A DNA stretch of 64,000 nt from contig JACKJS010000001.1 in assembly GCA_020637815.1 (NCBI GenBank), forward strand, positions 310,001 to 374,000, in the 5' to 3' direction. Numbering within the stretch: position 1 is the first letter of the stretch; each line of letters opens with the position of its first letter. The notes below the pieces were generated by a model. It saw only the letters and a program-made list of their open reading frames with translations, was not told the origin of the DNA and did no database searches. Of this stretch, positions 50,578-59,441 are shown in pieces. The translations under genes and the position numbers were made by a program. Source of the stretch: Hyphomicrobiaceae bacterium. GTDB lineage: Bacteria > Pseudomonadota > Alphaproteobacteria > Rhizobiales > Methyloligellaceae.

Positions 50578-51558
50578 ATGATCGATCTCATTATCACCAA
50601 CGGCGATTCAGCCGGCGAGCTTCTACGTCGGACATTGGCCGGTGCCGAGGTTCTGCCCTGGCGCGATGTGTTGTACGAAGGCCCGGTTCCGCTCACGGAC
50701 AGCCTGGAAGAACTGACTGCGATTCGGGTTTCCTATCTCGCGGGCTCGGGTGCGGGTGACGAAAGCGCCATCGAGTTCGAACTTACGTCCCGTGATCGCG
50801 GCCTCGGCATCAGTGCGGATTTCGACCGTGTCGTCCTATGGTTCGAGCACGACCTTTACGATCAGCTTCAACTGATCCAGGCGCTGGACTGGTTCGCCGA
50901 CCATCCCCGCGAGCCCGAAACGCTGCTGCTGGTGCAGACCGACGACTATATCGGCCACCAGGAGCCGGAAACGATCGCCGAACAGATCACGCAGGCGCGG
51001 CCCGTGACGCAGAGCCAGCTCGATCTTGCGGTCAGAGCCTGGGCGGCTTTCCGCCAGCCCACACCGGAAGCCTGGGCGCATCTGCTGAAAGAGGATCTAT
51101 CGGCCTTGCCGTTCCTGCGCGGCGCAGTGGTTCGGATGCTCGAGGAACTCCCGGGCCCCGACGGGCTGTCGCGGACGGAGCGGCAGTTACTTGCCTGTCT
51201 CGAGGCCAAGACCGCTCTGTCGTCGGTCGCCCTGTTCGGCACGGCGCAGAAGATGGAAGAGGCCGAGTTCATGGGCGATTGGAGCTTCTGGCGGTTCCTC
51301 GACGGCCTGGCCTTGGCTCCCAAGCCGCTCGTCGCCGGTTTGGAGTGTGCGCCGTTCCAATTCGATGACAAGGCCCGCATGGAGGCCTATGTGAAAAGCC
51401 AGCCGGCGCTGACCGTGCTCGGCAAGGACGTGATTGCGGGACGCGCCGACTGGGCCCAACATCACGCCATTGATCGTTGGATTGGGGGAACGCATCTCAC
51501 CAATGCACGGCTCTGGCGCTGGGATTCCGAGACGCAGCATCTGATTGCGCCCGCGTAG
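50578..51558 (+). CDS. DUF1835 domain-containing protein
   Basis: The 326-residue protein begins MIDLIITNGDSAGELLR and contains WRDVLYEGPVP, features of the DUF1835 family, whose function is not known. A conserved-looking segment VVLWFEHDLYDQLQL lies near 85-99, and the C-terminal part ends with WRWDSETQHLIAP. No membrane segment or signal is seen. It follows queF by 21 bases and may be co-transcribed, but a link to queuosine is not implied. It converges with kdsA. Confidence 0.82.
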   Translation: MIDLIITNGDSAGELLRRTLAGAEVLPWRDVLYEGPVPLTDSLEELTAIRVSYLAGSGAGDESAIEFELTSRDRGLGISADFDRVVLWFEHDLYDQLQLIQALDWFADHPREPETLLLVQTDDYIGHQEPETIAEQITQARPVTQSQLDLAVRAWAAFRQPTPEAWAHLLKEDLSALPFLRGAVVRMLEELPGPDGLSRTERQLLACLEAKTALSSVALFGTAQKMEEAEFMGDWSFWRFLDGLALAPKPLVAGLECAPFQFDDKARMEAYVKSQPALTVLGKDVIAGRADWAQHHAIDRWIGGTHLTNARLWRWDSETQHLIAPA

Positions 51559-51582
51559 AAGGTCAAAAAGCCCAATCGAGAG

Positions 51583-52434
51583 TTAGGCGCGGTTCTTCGC
51601 TAAGGCGTCGAAGCTCATGATTTCCTTGAGCAAGCCCTCGAGCTCGCGAAGCGGAACCATGTTGGGACCGTCCGACGGCGCCGTATCCGGGTCCTGATGG
51701 GTCTCTATGAACACGCCGGCGATGCCGACCGCCGCCGCGGCGCGTGCCAGCACAGGGACGAAGCGCCGTTCGCCGCCGCTGGTGCCGCCCTGCCCGCCGG
51801 GCTGTTGAACCGAATGGGTCGCGTCGAAAATGACCGGGGCGCCTGTCTCGGCGAGAATGGGCAGCGCCCGCATGTCCGAGACGAGCGTGTTGTAGCCGAA
51901 CGAGACGCCGCGCTCGGTCACGAGGACGTTCGGGTTGCCCGCGGCGGCGACCTTCGCCACCACGTGGCGCATGTCCCATGGAGCGAGAAATTGCCCCTTC
52001 TTGACGTTGACCGCCTTGCCGGTTCTCGCGGCGGCCACGAGAAGATCCGTCTGCCGGCAGAGGAAGGCAGGAATCTGAAGGACATCGACAGCCTCGGCCG
52101 CCGCAGCGCACTGATCCGGTTCGTGGACGTCGGTAACAACGGGAAGACCCGTGCTTTCGCGGATCTCGGCGAAGATCGGCAAGGCCTCTTTCAGGCCAAG
52201 CCCCCGCGCGCTGCCGAGGCTCGTCCGGTTGGCCTTGTCGAACGAGGATTTGTAGACGAGCCCGATACCGAGCCGCCCGGCGATTTCCTTTAGCGCTGTT
52301 GCCGTTTCCAGCGCATGCGCCCGGCTCTCCAGGGCGCAAGGCCCCGCCATCACCGCGAGCGGCAGAGCGTTTCCGAAAACGACATTGCCGACCGAGACCG
52401 AAACGGCTGGCGCAGGCTTGAGAGCTTCATTCAT
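51583..52434 (-). CDS. kdsA: 3-deoxy-8-phosphooctulonate synthase (KdsA)
   Basis: Condenses arabinose 5-phosphate with phosphoenolpyruvate to make the Kdo precursor of LPS. The product contains MAGPCALES, YKSSFDKANRTS, TDVHEP and the C-terminal FIETHQDPD. I place the start at ATG 52434 (GAAGGA just upstream), giving 283 residues; an ATG at 52470 would add 12. The cysteine in GPCALES is the position that is a metal ligand in metal-dependent KdsA enzymes. kdsA and eno are usually adjacent in alphaproteobacteria, but here about five kilobases separate them. Confidence 0.96.
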   Translation of the reverse strand: MNEALKPAPAVSVSVGNVVFGNALPLAVMAGPCALESRAHALETATALKEIAGRLGIGLVYKSSFDKANRTSLGSARGLGLKEALPIFAEIRESTGLPVVTDVHEPDQCAAAAEAVDVLQIPAFLCRQTDLLVAAARTGKAVNVKKGQFLAPWDMRHVVAKVAAAGNPNVLVTERGVSFGYNTLVSDMRALPILAETGAPVIFDATHSVQQPGGQGGTSGGERRFVPVLARAAAAVGIAGVFIETHQDPDTAPSDGPNMVPLRELEGLLKEIMSFDALAKNRA

Positions 52435-52580
52435 GGCGTCCTTCATGGGGCGGCGAATGGCGTGCGTCAACTGTCGGGAATCGTGTCAATGTCATGAATT
52501 GACAAGGCAGAGTTCGGGCGAAGCTGCACAAGGTCTGGTCCGGACGAATCCTGGGCAGCCATTCATTGGGAGGGACATAG

Positions 52581-53348
52581 ATGAACAAGGCTGTGGCCGA
52601 ATTTATCGGCACGTTTGCATTGGTACTTATCGGCTGCGGAACCGCTGTGATCGCGGGCATGGGGGAAGGTCCGACCGCAGTCAATATTCTCGGCATCGCC
52701 ATGGCGTTCGGTTTGACCATCGTGGCCATGGCTTATGGCATCGGACAGGTCTCCGGCTGCCACATCAATCCGGCCGTCAGTCTCGGTGTTCTCGTGGCCG
52801 GGCGCATGACCGTTTCCGATTTCATCACCTATGTGATCGCGCAGGTTCTTGGCGCCATCGCGGGCGCTGCTGTGCTTTACCTCATCCTCTCCGGAAAGGC
52901 GTCCGGATGGACCGGATCGCTCGGACAAAACGGCTGGGGTGAAGGCTATCTCGGCGAGTACAGCATGACCTCCGCCTTCGTCTACGAGGTCGTGGGCACA
53001 TTCCTGTTCCTGGTGTGCATCCTCGGCGTTACGCAGAAGGGCGCGCCGGTCGGACTTGCCGGACTTGCCATCGGCCTGACGCTGGTCGCGCTACATCTTC
53101 TCGGCATCAACATCACGGGCACGTCGGTCAATCCGGCGCGGTCGCTCGGTCCTGCCCTTGTTGGCGCGGGCACAAATCCCACAGCTCTTTCGCAAGTGTG
53201 GCTGTTCATCGTGGCACCGTTCATCGGCGCGGTACTGGCGGCCATGTTGTTCCGCGCGGGCGGTGTGTTGACGGGCGACGACGAAATCCCGGTGCGGGGC
53301 GAAGGCGACTCGGATGTCGCGCCAGGGGCGTCCGCACCGCAAAAATAA
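52581..53348 (+). CDS. aqpZ: Aquaporin (AqpZ-like)
   Basis: Water channel of the inner membrane. The 255-residue protein has six membrane segments and both NPA boxes, the first at 63-65 (CHINPAVSLG) and the second in TGTSVNPARSLGP. The selectivity-filter histidine, threonine and arginine expected of water-specific channels are all present near the second box. The C-terminal tail is acidic. It is divergent from kdsA and has a GGGAGG ribosome site. Confidence 0.94.
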   Translation: MNKAVAEFIGTFALVLIGCGTAVIAGMGEGPTAVNILGIAMAFGLTIVAMAYGIGQVSGCHINPAVSLGVLVAGRMTVSDFITYVIAQVLGAIAGAAVLYLILSGKASGWTGSLGQNGWGEGYLGEYSMTSAFVYEVVGTFLFLVCILGVTQKGAPVGLAGLAIGLTLVALHLLGINITGTSVNPARSLGPALVGAGTNPTALSQVWLFIVAPFIGAVLAAMLFRAGGVLTGDDEIPVRGEGDSDVAPGASAPQK

Positions 53349-53359
53349 CTGGGAGCGAG

Positions 53360-53392
53360 GCGGCGCGGAGCCCTTATTCCGGCTCCCGCCGC
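53360..53392. terminator. Bidirectional hairpin between aqpZ and GFA gene
   Basis: GCGGCG-C-GGAGCC (53360-53372) pairs with GGCTCC-CGCCGC (53381-53392) in a 12-bp stem with one bulged C and an 8-base loop that contains the GFA stop codon. It lies at the convergent ends of the two genes. A TTATTTTT run occurs further out on the minus side. Confidence 0.5.
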
Positions 53393-53811
53393 GTCCACTT
53401 GTGCCGGCCCTCTTCGAAGTGGCTGACACAGGTCGGGAAGGCTGGGAGCCACGGCTCCCGGCGCTTCATCCAAAGCTCGTAAGTCGGCGTGAACGCACCG
53501 ACATCGTCGAACGAGCCGGGATGTACATAGAACTCGTCCTCGCGGAAATAGGTCGAATAGATTGGCGCGCCGCAATTGCGGCAGGAGTAGCGCCGGACCT
53601 TTTCCGTGCTGGCGAACGTGATGACCTCACCGGAGACCGTCACCGCCTCGGGCGGGAACACCGCATAGAAATTGAACGGTGCGCCATGCGCCTTCCGGCA
53701 TGTCATGCAGTGACAGATGCCGACACGGTAAGGCTCGCCCCGCGTCTCGACCCGGACCTGCCCGCATGCGCACGAGGCTTTACGAACTTCATCAGACATG
53801 GATGAATCCAA
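53374..53811 (-). CDS. GFA family (glutathione-dependent formaldehyde-activating-like) protein
   Basis: The 145-residue product has the zinc-binding cysteine set of the GFA/CENP-V fold: C14 and C16, C33, C35 and C38 (CHCMTC), and C77 and C80 (CRNCGAP). The founding member was reported to speed the adduct of formaldehyde with glutathione, although most relatives have no proven role. In a methylotroph a formaldehyde link is tempting, but family breadth makes this weak. It starts just after the pyrG stop. Confidence 0.86.
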   Translation of the reverse strand: MDSSMSDEVRKASCACGQVRVETRGEPYRVGICHCMTCRKAHGAPFNFYAVFPPEAVTVSGEVITFASTEKVRRYSCRNCGAPIYSTYFREDEFYVHPGSFDDVGAFTPTYELWMKRREPWLPAFPTCVSHFEEGRHKWTRREPE

Positions 53812-53814
53812 TCG

Positions 53815-55443
53815 TTAGACCAAACGGCTCTGCTCCACCGCGGCGGCGATGAAGGATTTGAAAAGAGGATGCGGCGCGAACGGCCGCGACTTCAACTCGG
53901 GATGGAATTGAACGCCGATGAACCAAGGATGGCCGGGAATCTCGACGATCTCCGGCAGGAGGCCATCCGGCGATAGGCCCGAGAAGCGGAGCCCGGCGCG
54001 CTCGAGGCGTTCGCGGTAGCGCATGTTCACTTCGTAGCGGTGCCGGTGGCGCTCTGAGATTTCCGTCGTTCCATAGATCTCGGCGACCTTGCTGTCCGCG
54101 GCGAGCGTCGCCTCGTAGGCGCCGAGCCGCATGGTGCCGCCAAGGTCGCCGTTCTGCTCGCGGCGCTCCAGCTCGTCGCCTTTCATCCACTCGGTCATGA
54201 GGCCGATCAGCGGTTCGTTCGTCGGGCCGAACTCGGTCGAGCTTGCTTTCTCGATTCCCGCCACGTGCCGCGCGACCTCGAGCACGGCCATTTGCATCCC
54301 GAAACAGATTCCGAAATACGGGAATTTTCGCTTCCGGGCATAACGCGCGGCATAGATCTTTCCTTCGGAGCCGCGCTCGCCGAAGCCGCCGGGCACGAGA
54401 ATCCCGTTCACATTCTCGAGGTAGGCCGCTGCGTCCTCGCTCTCGAAAATCTCGGACTCGATCCATTCGAGATTGACCTTGACCTTGTTGGCGATGCCGC
54501 CGTGGATCAGTGCCTCGCTAAGGGATTTGTAGGCGTCCTTCAGCCCCGTGTACTTGCCGACGATGGCGATCGTCACCTCGCCGTCCGGCTCGGCGATCGT
54601 GCTGGAGATTTCGCGCCACAGCGACAGATCTGGTTGAGGCGCATCGGTAATGCCGAACGCGGCCAGAAGCTCGCTGTCCAGCCCCTCGTAGTGATAAGCG
54701 AGCGGCACGTCGTAGATGCTGGAGACATCGAGCGCCTGGATGACGGCCTCGGGACGGACGTTGCAAAACAGAGCGATTTTGCGCCGTTCGTCCGGCGGCA
54801 AAGGCCGGTCCGCGCGGCAGAGCAGAACGTCCGGCTGGATGCCGATCGAGCGCAACTCCTTGACCGAGTGCTGGGTTGGCTTGGTTTTCAGTTCCCCGGC
54901 GCTTGGGATATAGGGCAGCAGGGTCAGATGGACAAAGGCGCTCGTTCTACGCGGCAACTCATTGCCGAGCTGGCGGATCGCCTCGAAGAACGGCAGACCC
55001 TCGATGTCGCCGACGGTGCCCCCAATCTCGCAGAGCACGAAGTCGACATCCTCGTTTCCGGTAACGACGAAGTTCTTGATGGCGTCGGTCACGTGGGGAA
55101 TGACCTGGACGGTGGCGCCCAGATAGTCTCCCCGGCGCTCCTTGGCGATGATTTCCTGATAGATCCGCCCGGTGGTGATGTTGTCGGCCTGTTTGGCGGG
55201 CCGGCCGGTGAAACGCTCGTAATGGCCGAGGTCGAGATCCGTCTCCGCACCGTCGTCGGTGACGAACACCTCGCCGTGCTGGTAGGGGCTCATGGTCCCC
55301 GGATCGACGTTTAGATAGGGGTCAAGCTTGCATAGGCGCACACGAAAGCCGCGCGCCTGCAAAAGCGCCCCAAGCGCTGCCGAAGCAAGCCCCTTGCCGA
55401 GTGAGGAAACCACGCCGCCGGTGATGAAGACGTACCGCGCCAT
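53815..55443 (-). CDS. pyrG: CTP synthase
   Basis: Makes CTP from UTP, ATP and glutamine. The ATG at 55443 gives 542 residues: synthetase domain beginning MARYVFITGGVVSSLGKG, and a C-terminal class I glutamine amidotransferase domain with the nucleophile motif YFGICFGMQMAV and the catalytic HPE near FHPELKS. Longer upstream frame is not conserved. It follows secG on the same strand as in many alphaproteobacteria. Confidence 0.98.
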   Translation of the reverse strand: MARYVFITGGVVSSLGKGLASAALGALLQARGFRVRLCKLDPYLNVDPGTMSPYQHGEVFVTDDGAETDLDLGHYERFTGRPAKQADNITTGRIYQEIIAKERRGDYLGATVQVIPHVTDAIKNFVVTGNEDVDFVLCEIGGTVGDIEGLPFFEAIRQLGNELPRRTSAFVHLTLLPYIPSAGELKTKPTQHSVKELRSIGIQPDVLLCRADRPLPPDERRKIALFCNVRPEAVIQALDVSSIYDVPLAYHYEGLDSELLAAFGITDAPQPDLSLWREISSTIAEPDGEVTIAIVGKYTGLKDAYKSLSEALIHGGIANKVKVNLEWIESEIFESEDAAAYLENVNGILVPGGFGERGSEGKIYAARYARKRKFPYFGICFGMQMAVLEVARHVAGIEKASSTEFGPTNEPLIGLMTEWMKGDELERREQNGDLGGTMRLGAYEATLAADSKVAEIYGTTEISERHRHRYEVNMRYRERLERAGLRFSGLSPDGLLPEIVEIPGHPWFIGVQFHPELKSRPFAPHPLFKSFIAAAVEQSRLV

Positions 55444-55543
55444 GGGCCTCGACCCTACACCGAGTCTGCATCCGCGCGCAGCCCAAACATGCCGGGCGAG
55501 ACGTCTTGGCGCAGAATTTCCTGTGAGAAACGTCCGTTCGAAA

Positions 55544-55906
55544 TCAGTTGGATTGCGGGACTTGCGGGCCCGATGGCGCTTCCGGTGCCGCAGGCGCCGA
55601 CTGACCGGGAATCGCGAGTGGCGAAAGACCATCCTCGCCACCGCTGGTCGGTACGATGGACGGAGCCTGGCCGGAATTGTGGCTGGCCAAGATCGATAGC
55701 GTCATGCTCGTGGCGAAGAAACAGGCCGCCAAAATGGCCGTCGTCCGCGTGAGCGCGTCGCCGGCACTACGGCCGGTCATGAAGCCGCCGCCGGCGCCGC
55801 CACCGCCGCCAATACCAAGCGCGCCGCCTTCGGAGCGCTGAAGCAGGACAACGCCCACGAGCGCGAGCGCGATCATCACGTGGATCAAAAGAATTACGGT
55901 GGTCAT
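55544..55906 (-). CDS. secG: Preprotein translocase subunit SecG
   Basis: Small auxiliary membrane protein of the SecYEG channel. The 120-residue product has two membrane segments (about 3-22 and 52-72) with the conserved GVVLLQRSEGGALG between them, and a Pro/Ala-rich tail. It overlaps the end of the upstream exported-protein gene by four bases (ATGA). Confidence 0.95.
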   Translation of the reverse strand: MTTVILLIHVMIALALVGVVLLQRSEGGALGIGGGGGAGGGFMTGRSAGDALTRTTAILAACFFATSMTLSILASHNSGQAPSIVPTSGGEDGLSPLAIPGQSAPAAPEAPSGPQVPQSN

Positions 55907-56496
55907 TGGGTCGCCTTGTTACCGGAAGGCGCTGTCTTATCCGAATCCGCTATGGCTTGGCTAGCCCCTGGCGCAGCGGCGCTGGCCGCGACTGGAGCCG
56001 GCGTACTGGCGGCGGCTGTCTTGTCGCCAGCGGCGAGATCCGCGTTGTCGTCGATGTCCCCTTCTCCTTCGCTCTCCGCGAGGGCAGCGGCGATCGCGTC
56101 CGCAACAGGTCTCGACGGGTTCCGGTAGGGCATGAGCGACGAGGCGGCCACGCCAGCCATCACATAGGTGGGAACGGACGGTTTGCGGTCAGGTAACGAG
56201 GGCGGTTCAGGCTTCGGGATGCGCACCCCGTCCGTGCGGCAGCGGAAGGCGATTTGCTCCTCCACCGACAGGTATTGGCGCACCTGTTCGATCATGTCCT
56301 TATCGTGCAGATGGTCCTTGACCCAGTCGGGTCCGCGTTGCAGAGCCGCGCCGACCGTTGGGGTCAGCAAAGTCTTTATTTGGACTTTCAGCGCGTCGCA
56401 TTGCTCCCGCTCCAAGGGTTCCGCATAGGCGGCATAAGCTGGCGCGGCGAGTGAAAAAGCGAACAGTACGGCGGCGATTGAACGCTGCTTCGTCAT
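55903..56496 (-). CDS. Exported protein of unknown function
   Basis: I do not recognise this 197-residue protein. The ATG at 56496 is followed by a signal peptide (MTKQRSIAAVLFAFSLAAP, cleavage probably after AYA). The mature N-terminal part (about 25-85) has two cysteines (QCDALK and FRCRTDGV) that could form a disulfide, and the C-terminal half is low-complexity Ala/Pro/Asp. Its stop overlaps the secG start. An upstream start adding 13 residues would spoil the signal peptide. Confidence 0.75.
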   Translation of the reverse strand: MTKQRSIAAVLFAFSLAAPAYAAYAEPLEREQCDALKVQIKTLLTPTVGAALQRGPDWVKDHLHDKDMIEQVRQYLSVEEQIAFRCRTDGVRIPKPEPPSLPDRKPSVPTYVMAGVAASSLMPYRNPSRPVADAIAAALAESEGEGDIDDNADLAAGDKTAAASTPAPVAASAAAPGASQAIADSDKTAPSGNKATQ

Positions 56497-56598
56497 CCGC
56501 TCCCCGTTGAAATGATGGCCCCCTGCCCTCGTCATATCGGCAGAATGCAGAACATTAACCGATTTGCAAGCACAGACCCAGGGTTTTCGAGGGTCTGT

Positions 56599-57369
56599 TT
56601 AGCTGCGGGTTCCGGCATAAACCGACAAAATTTCATAGAAATCCACAGCCTTCAGGCTTGCCCCGCCCACCAAGGCGCCGTTCACCTCGGGCACGAAGAG
56701 GAGTTCTGCCGCGTTGGAGGGCTTGACGGATCCGCCGTAGAGGATGCGCGTGCCGCCCGCTTCGGCATCGCCTAGCATTTGGCCGAGGACTGTGCGAATC
56801 AGGCCGTGAACTTGGGCGACTTCTTGCGGCGTGGGCGTGAGCCCCGATCCGATCGCCCAGACCGGCTCATAGGCGATCACCGTATTGGTGGCGCGCGCGC
56901 CCTCCGGAACGGAGCCCTCCAGCTGGGTTCGGAGGATATCCAGGGTCTTGCCGTCCCGGTAATGGGCTTCGGTCTCGCCGATGCAGACGATTGCCATGAG
57001 CCCGGCGCGGTAGGCTGCGAGGGCCTTGGCCTGAACCAGGGTGTCCGATTCGCCGTGGTCAGTCCGCCGCTCCGAGTGGCCGACAATGACGGCCGTGGCG
57101 CCGGCGTCAGCCAGCATTTCAGCGGAAATATCGCCAGTATGCGCGCCGGATGGGAGCGGATGGCAGTCTTGAGCGCCGATCATGATCGAGGAACCGTCGA
57201 CGATCTCGCGGGCTCGGGAGAGCAGCGTCGCGGGCGGGCAAACCATGATATCGGTTTCCGGAACCGGTGCTGCTTCGAGACGGTTCCGTAGCGAAGCCAG
57301 CTCCGCAAGCGAGCTTCCGAGCCCGTTCATCTTCCAATTCCCGGCTACGAGCGGCCTGATCCCCGTCAC
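56599..57369 (-). CDS. tpiA: Triosephosphate isomerase, GTG start
   Basis: Interconverts dihydroxyacetone phosphate and glyceraldehyde 3-phosphate. I place the start at GTG 57369 with GAGGA just upstream, giving 256 residues that begin TGIRPLVAGNWKMNG. The catalytic lysine (NWKMNG), histidine (IVGHSERR) and glutamate (AYEPVWAIG) are all present. A longer upstream frame has no conserved sequence. Divergent from the ppiD-like gene. Confidence 0.97.
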   Translation of the reverse strand: MTGIRPLVAGNWKMNGLGSSLAELASLRNRLEAAPVPETDIMVCPPATLLSRAREIVDGSSIMIGAQDCHPLPSGAHTGDISAEMLADAGATAVIVGHSERRTDHGESDTLVQAKALAAYRAGLMAIVCIGETEAHYRDGKTLDILRTQLEGSVPEGARATNTVIAYEPVWAIGSGLTPTPQEVAQVHGLIRTVLGQMLGDAEAGGTRILYGGSVKPSNAAELLFVPEVNGALVGGASLKAVDFYEILSVYAGTRS

Positions 57370-57539
57370 TCTTCCTCCCCGCCTCGCGCGTCCACGATGT
57401 CGAATCGGCGCGATTTTCCTTTGTCTGTTCGTGTTGCCGCACTCGCGCTTGCTACCTATGATGCGCGCCGCGCCGGGCGATCCTAACATCGGACGCCGGT
57501 ACGGTTTTGGCAATTCATGAATAAGAAGGTCTTCGAGGC

Positions 57540-59441
57540 GTGGCACTCGACACATTGCGCAAAGGCGCAGGAAAAACGTTCGGTTTGATTCTCGTCGCCC
57601 TTCTGGTGGTGAGCTTCGCCATTTGGGGCATCGCCGACATCTTCACTGGTTACGGGCGCCAGAAGCTCATCCAGGTCGGCGATACGGAAATCTCTCCGCA
57701 GGATTATCAACGCGTCCAGCAAGACGTTCTGCGCGCGATGAGCCAAGACGCGGGCCGCAGCCTGAGCCTACAGGAGGCGCGCACGGCCGGACTCGACGCA
57801 CGTGTGCTGGAACGACTTGTGGGCGGCGCCGCTGTCGACACGCATGCGAGGCATCTCGGGCTCAGCATCAGCGACGACGCGCTTCTCGCTCAGGTCATGA
57901 AGGACCCCTCGTTCCAGGACGGTTCGGGAAACTTCAGCCCCCTCGCCTTTCAGTCGGCCTTGCGCAACATCGGCATGAGCGAGGCCGGATATCTGCAGAC
58001 CATGCGCGAGCAGAATCTGAGACGGCAATTGCTGGTCACCGTCGGCGATGTCGCCAGCAGCCCGCAGACGCTCATCGATGCGCTGAACCGGTTCAACGAG
58101 GAGCGGCGCATTCTGAAATATGTGCTTGTGCCCAAGTCCGCCGCCGCACCTGTCGGCAATCCGACCGAGGCGGACTTGAAGTCGTATTACGACAATCACA
58201 AACAGCAATTCACGCAGCCCGAATATCGGAAGGTCGGTTTGATCGCCGTCACGCCCGAAACGGTCAAGGCCGAACTCAACATCACCGAGGCCGATCTCAA
58301 GTCCGCCTACGAAGCCAAGAAGGATACGCTGGGACAGCCGGAGCGGCGGCGGGTGCAGCAGATCGCCCTTCCGAACATGGAGGAAGCGGAGAAGGTCGCG
58401 GCCAAGATCGAATCCGGAACCGACTTCGTACAGGCGGCGAAGGATCTCGGGCTGAGTGAAGCGGACATCGATCTCGGCACGGTGACGATGAAGGACCTCG
58501 CCGATCCCGTCGTGGCGGAGGAAGCCTTCAAGCTCGACAAGGATCAGGTCAGCAAGCCGATCACGGGCAAGCTCGGCAGCGTGGTCTTGATCCGCGTGAC
58601 CGAAATCACCCCGGGCAAGATTCCAACCTTCGAGGAAGCCAAGGCTGGCATCGAGAAGGATATCGCGAAGGAGCGAGCCTCCGGTGCGATCTTCGACCTG
58701 CACGACAAGGTCGAGGATGAGCTCGCCTCGGGCTCGACACTCGAAGAGGCCGCGGCAAAGCTGAAGCTCGACTATCAGGTCGTCGATCAGGTGGATCGCG
58801 AAGGCCGCAAGCCGGATGGCTCGTCCATGCAAGCTCCCGCCTTGAAGGATCTGCTGAACGGCATCTTTGCGACCGATGCCGGAATCGAGAACGATCCCAT
58901 CGATGCGCGTGACGAAGGCGTGGTCTGGTACGAGGTGCTGGGCGTCACGCCCGAGCAGCTTCAGCCCTTCGATCAGGTGCGGGCCGACGTCGAGAAGGGC
59001 TGGCGTTCCGAGGCGACCCGCAATCAAGTCGCCAAATTTGCCCAGAAACTCGTCGGAGAGCTCAGCAGCGGCAACAAGACGCTCGAAGACGTGGCAAAGG
59101 AACTCGGCAGCGACGTTCTGCCGACATCGGCATTGAAGCGCGACGACATCACGGTGAATGTCCTCCCAGCGGCGGTGCAGCAGGCCTTCACGCTGCCCAA
59201 GGGCGGATTCGGATCGGCTGCGTCCGGTGTCGATGAAGGCCGGATCGTGTTCCAGGTCGATGAGATCGTCGAGCCGCCGGCAGTCGACGAGCGCGCTCTG
59301 AAGCAACTGAAGGCCCGCATTGCCCTGTTGTTCAGCGAGGACATTATCGCGGAGTATTTCAGCGAGTTGGAGCAGACCTACGGCGTCCAGATCAATCGTC
59401 AGGCGCTTGCGAAGCTCGTTGGCGGCGGCGAGGAGCCATGA
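57540..59441 (+). CDS. ppiD: PpiD-like membrane-anchored foldase
   Basis: Periplasmic folding factor tethered to the inner membrane. The 633-residue product starts with GTG and MALDTLRKGAGKTFG, has one membrane segment (about 13-34), a SurA-type N-terminal chaperone domain (about 38-170), a parvulin-like domain in the middle (about 260-380) and a C-terminal helical part. The catalytic parvulin residues are not obvious, as is common in PpiD. It is the first gene of a run leading into trpE, to which it is coupled by a 4-base overlap. Confidence 0.92.
   Translation: MALDTLRKGAGKTFGLILVALLVVSFAIWGIADIFTGYGRQKLIQVGDTEISPQDYQRVQQDVLRAMSQDAGRSLSLQEARTAGLDARVLERLVGGAAVDTHARHLGLSISDDALLAQVMKDPSFQDGSGNFSPLAFQSALRNIGMSEAGYLQTMREQNLRRQLLVTVGDVASSPQTLIDALNRFNEERRILKYVLVPKSAAAPVGNPTEADLKSYYDNHKQQFTQPEYRKVGLIAVTPETVKAELNITEADLKSAYEAKKDTLGQPERRRVQQIALPNMEEAEKVAAKIESGTDFVQAAKDLGLSEADIDLGTVTMKDLADPVVAEEAFKLDKDQVSKPITGKLGSVVLIRVTEITPGKIPTFEEAKAGIEKDIAKERASGAIFDLHDKVEDELASGSTLEEAAAKLKLDYQVVDQVDREGRKPDGSSMQAPALKDLLNGIFATDAGIENDPIDARDEGVVWYEVLGVTPEQLQPFDQVRADVEKGWRSEATRNQVAKFAQKLVGELSSGNKTLEDVAKELGSDVLPTSALKRDDITVNVLPAAVQQAFTLPKGGFGSAASGVDEGRIVFQVDEIVEPPAVDERALKQLKARIALLFSEDIIAEYFSELEQTYGVQINRQALAKLVGGGEEP

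Noticed and set aside
54265..55314. Plus-strand open frame of about 350 codons inside pyrG
   Set aside because: Entirely antisense to CTP synthase; composition reflects GC-rich third positions.
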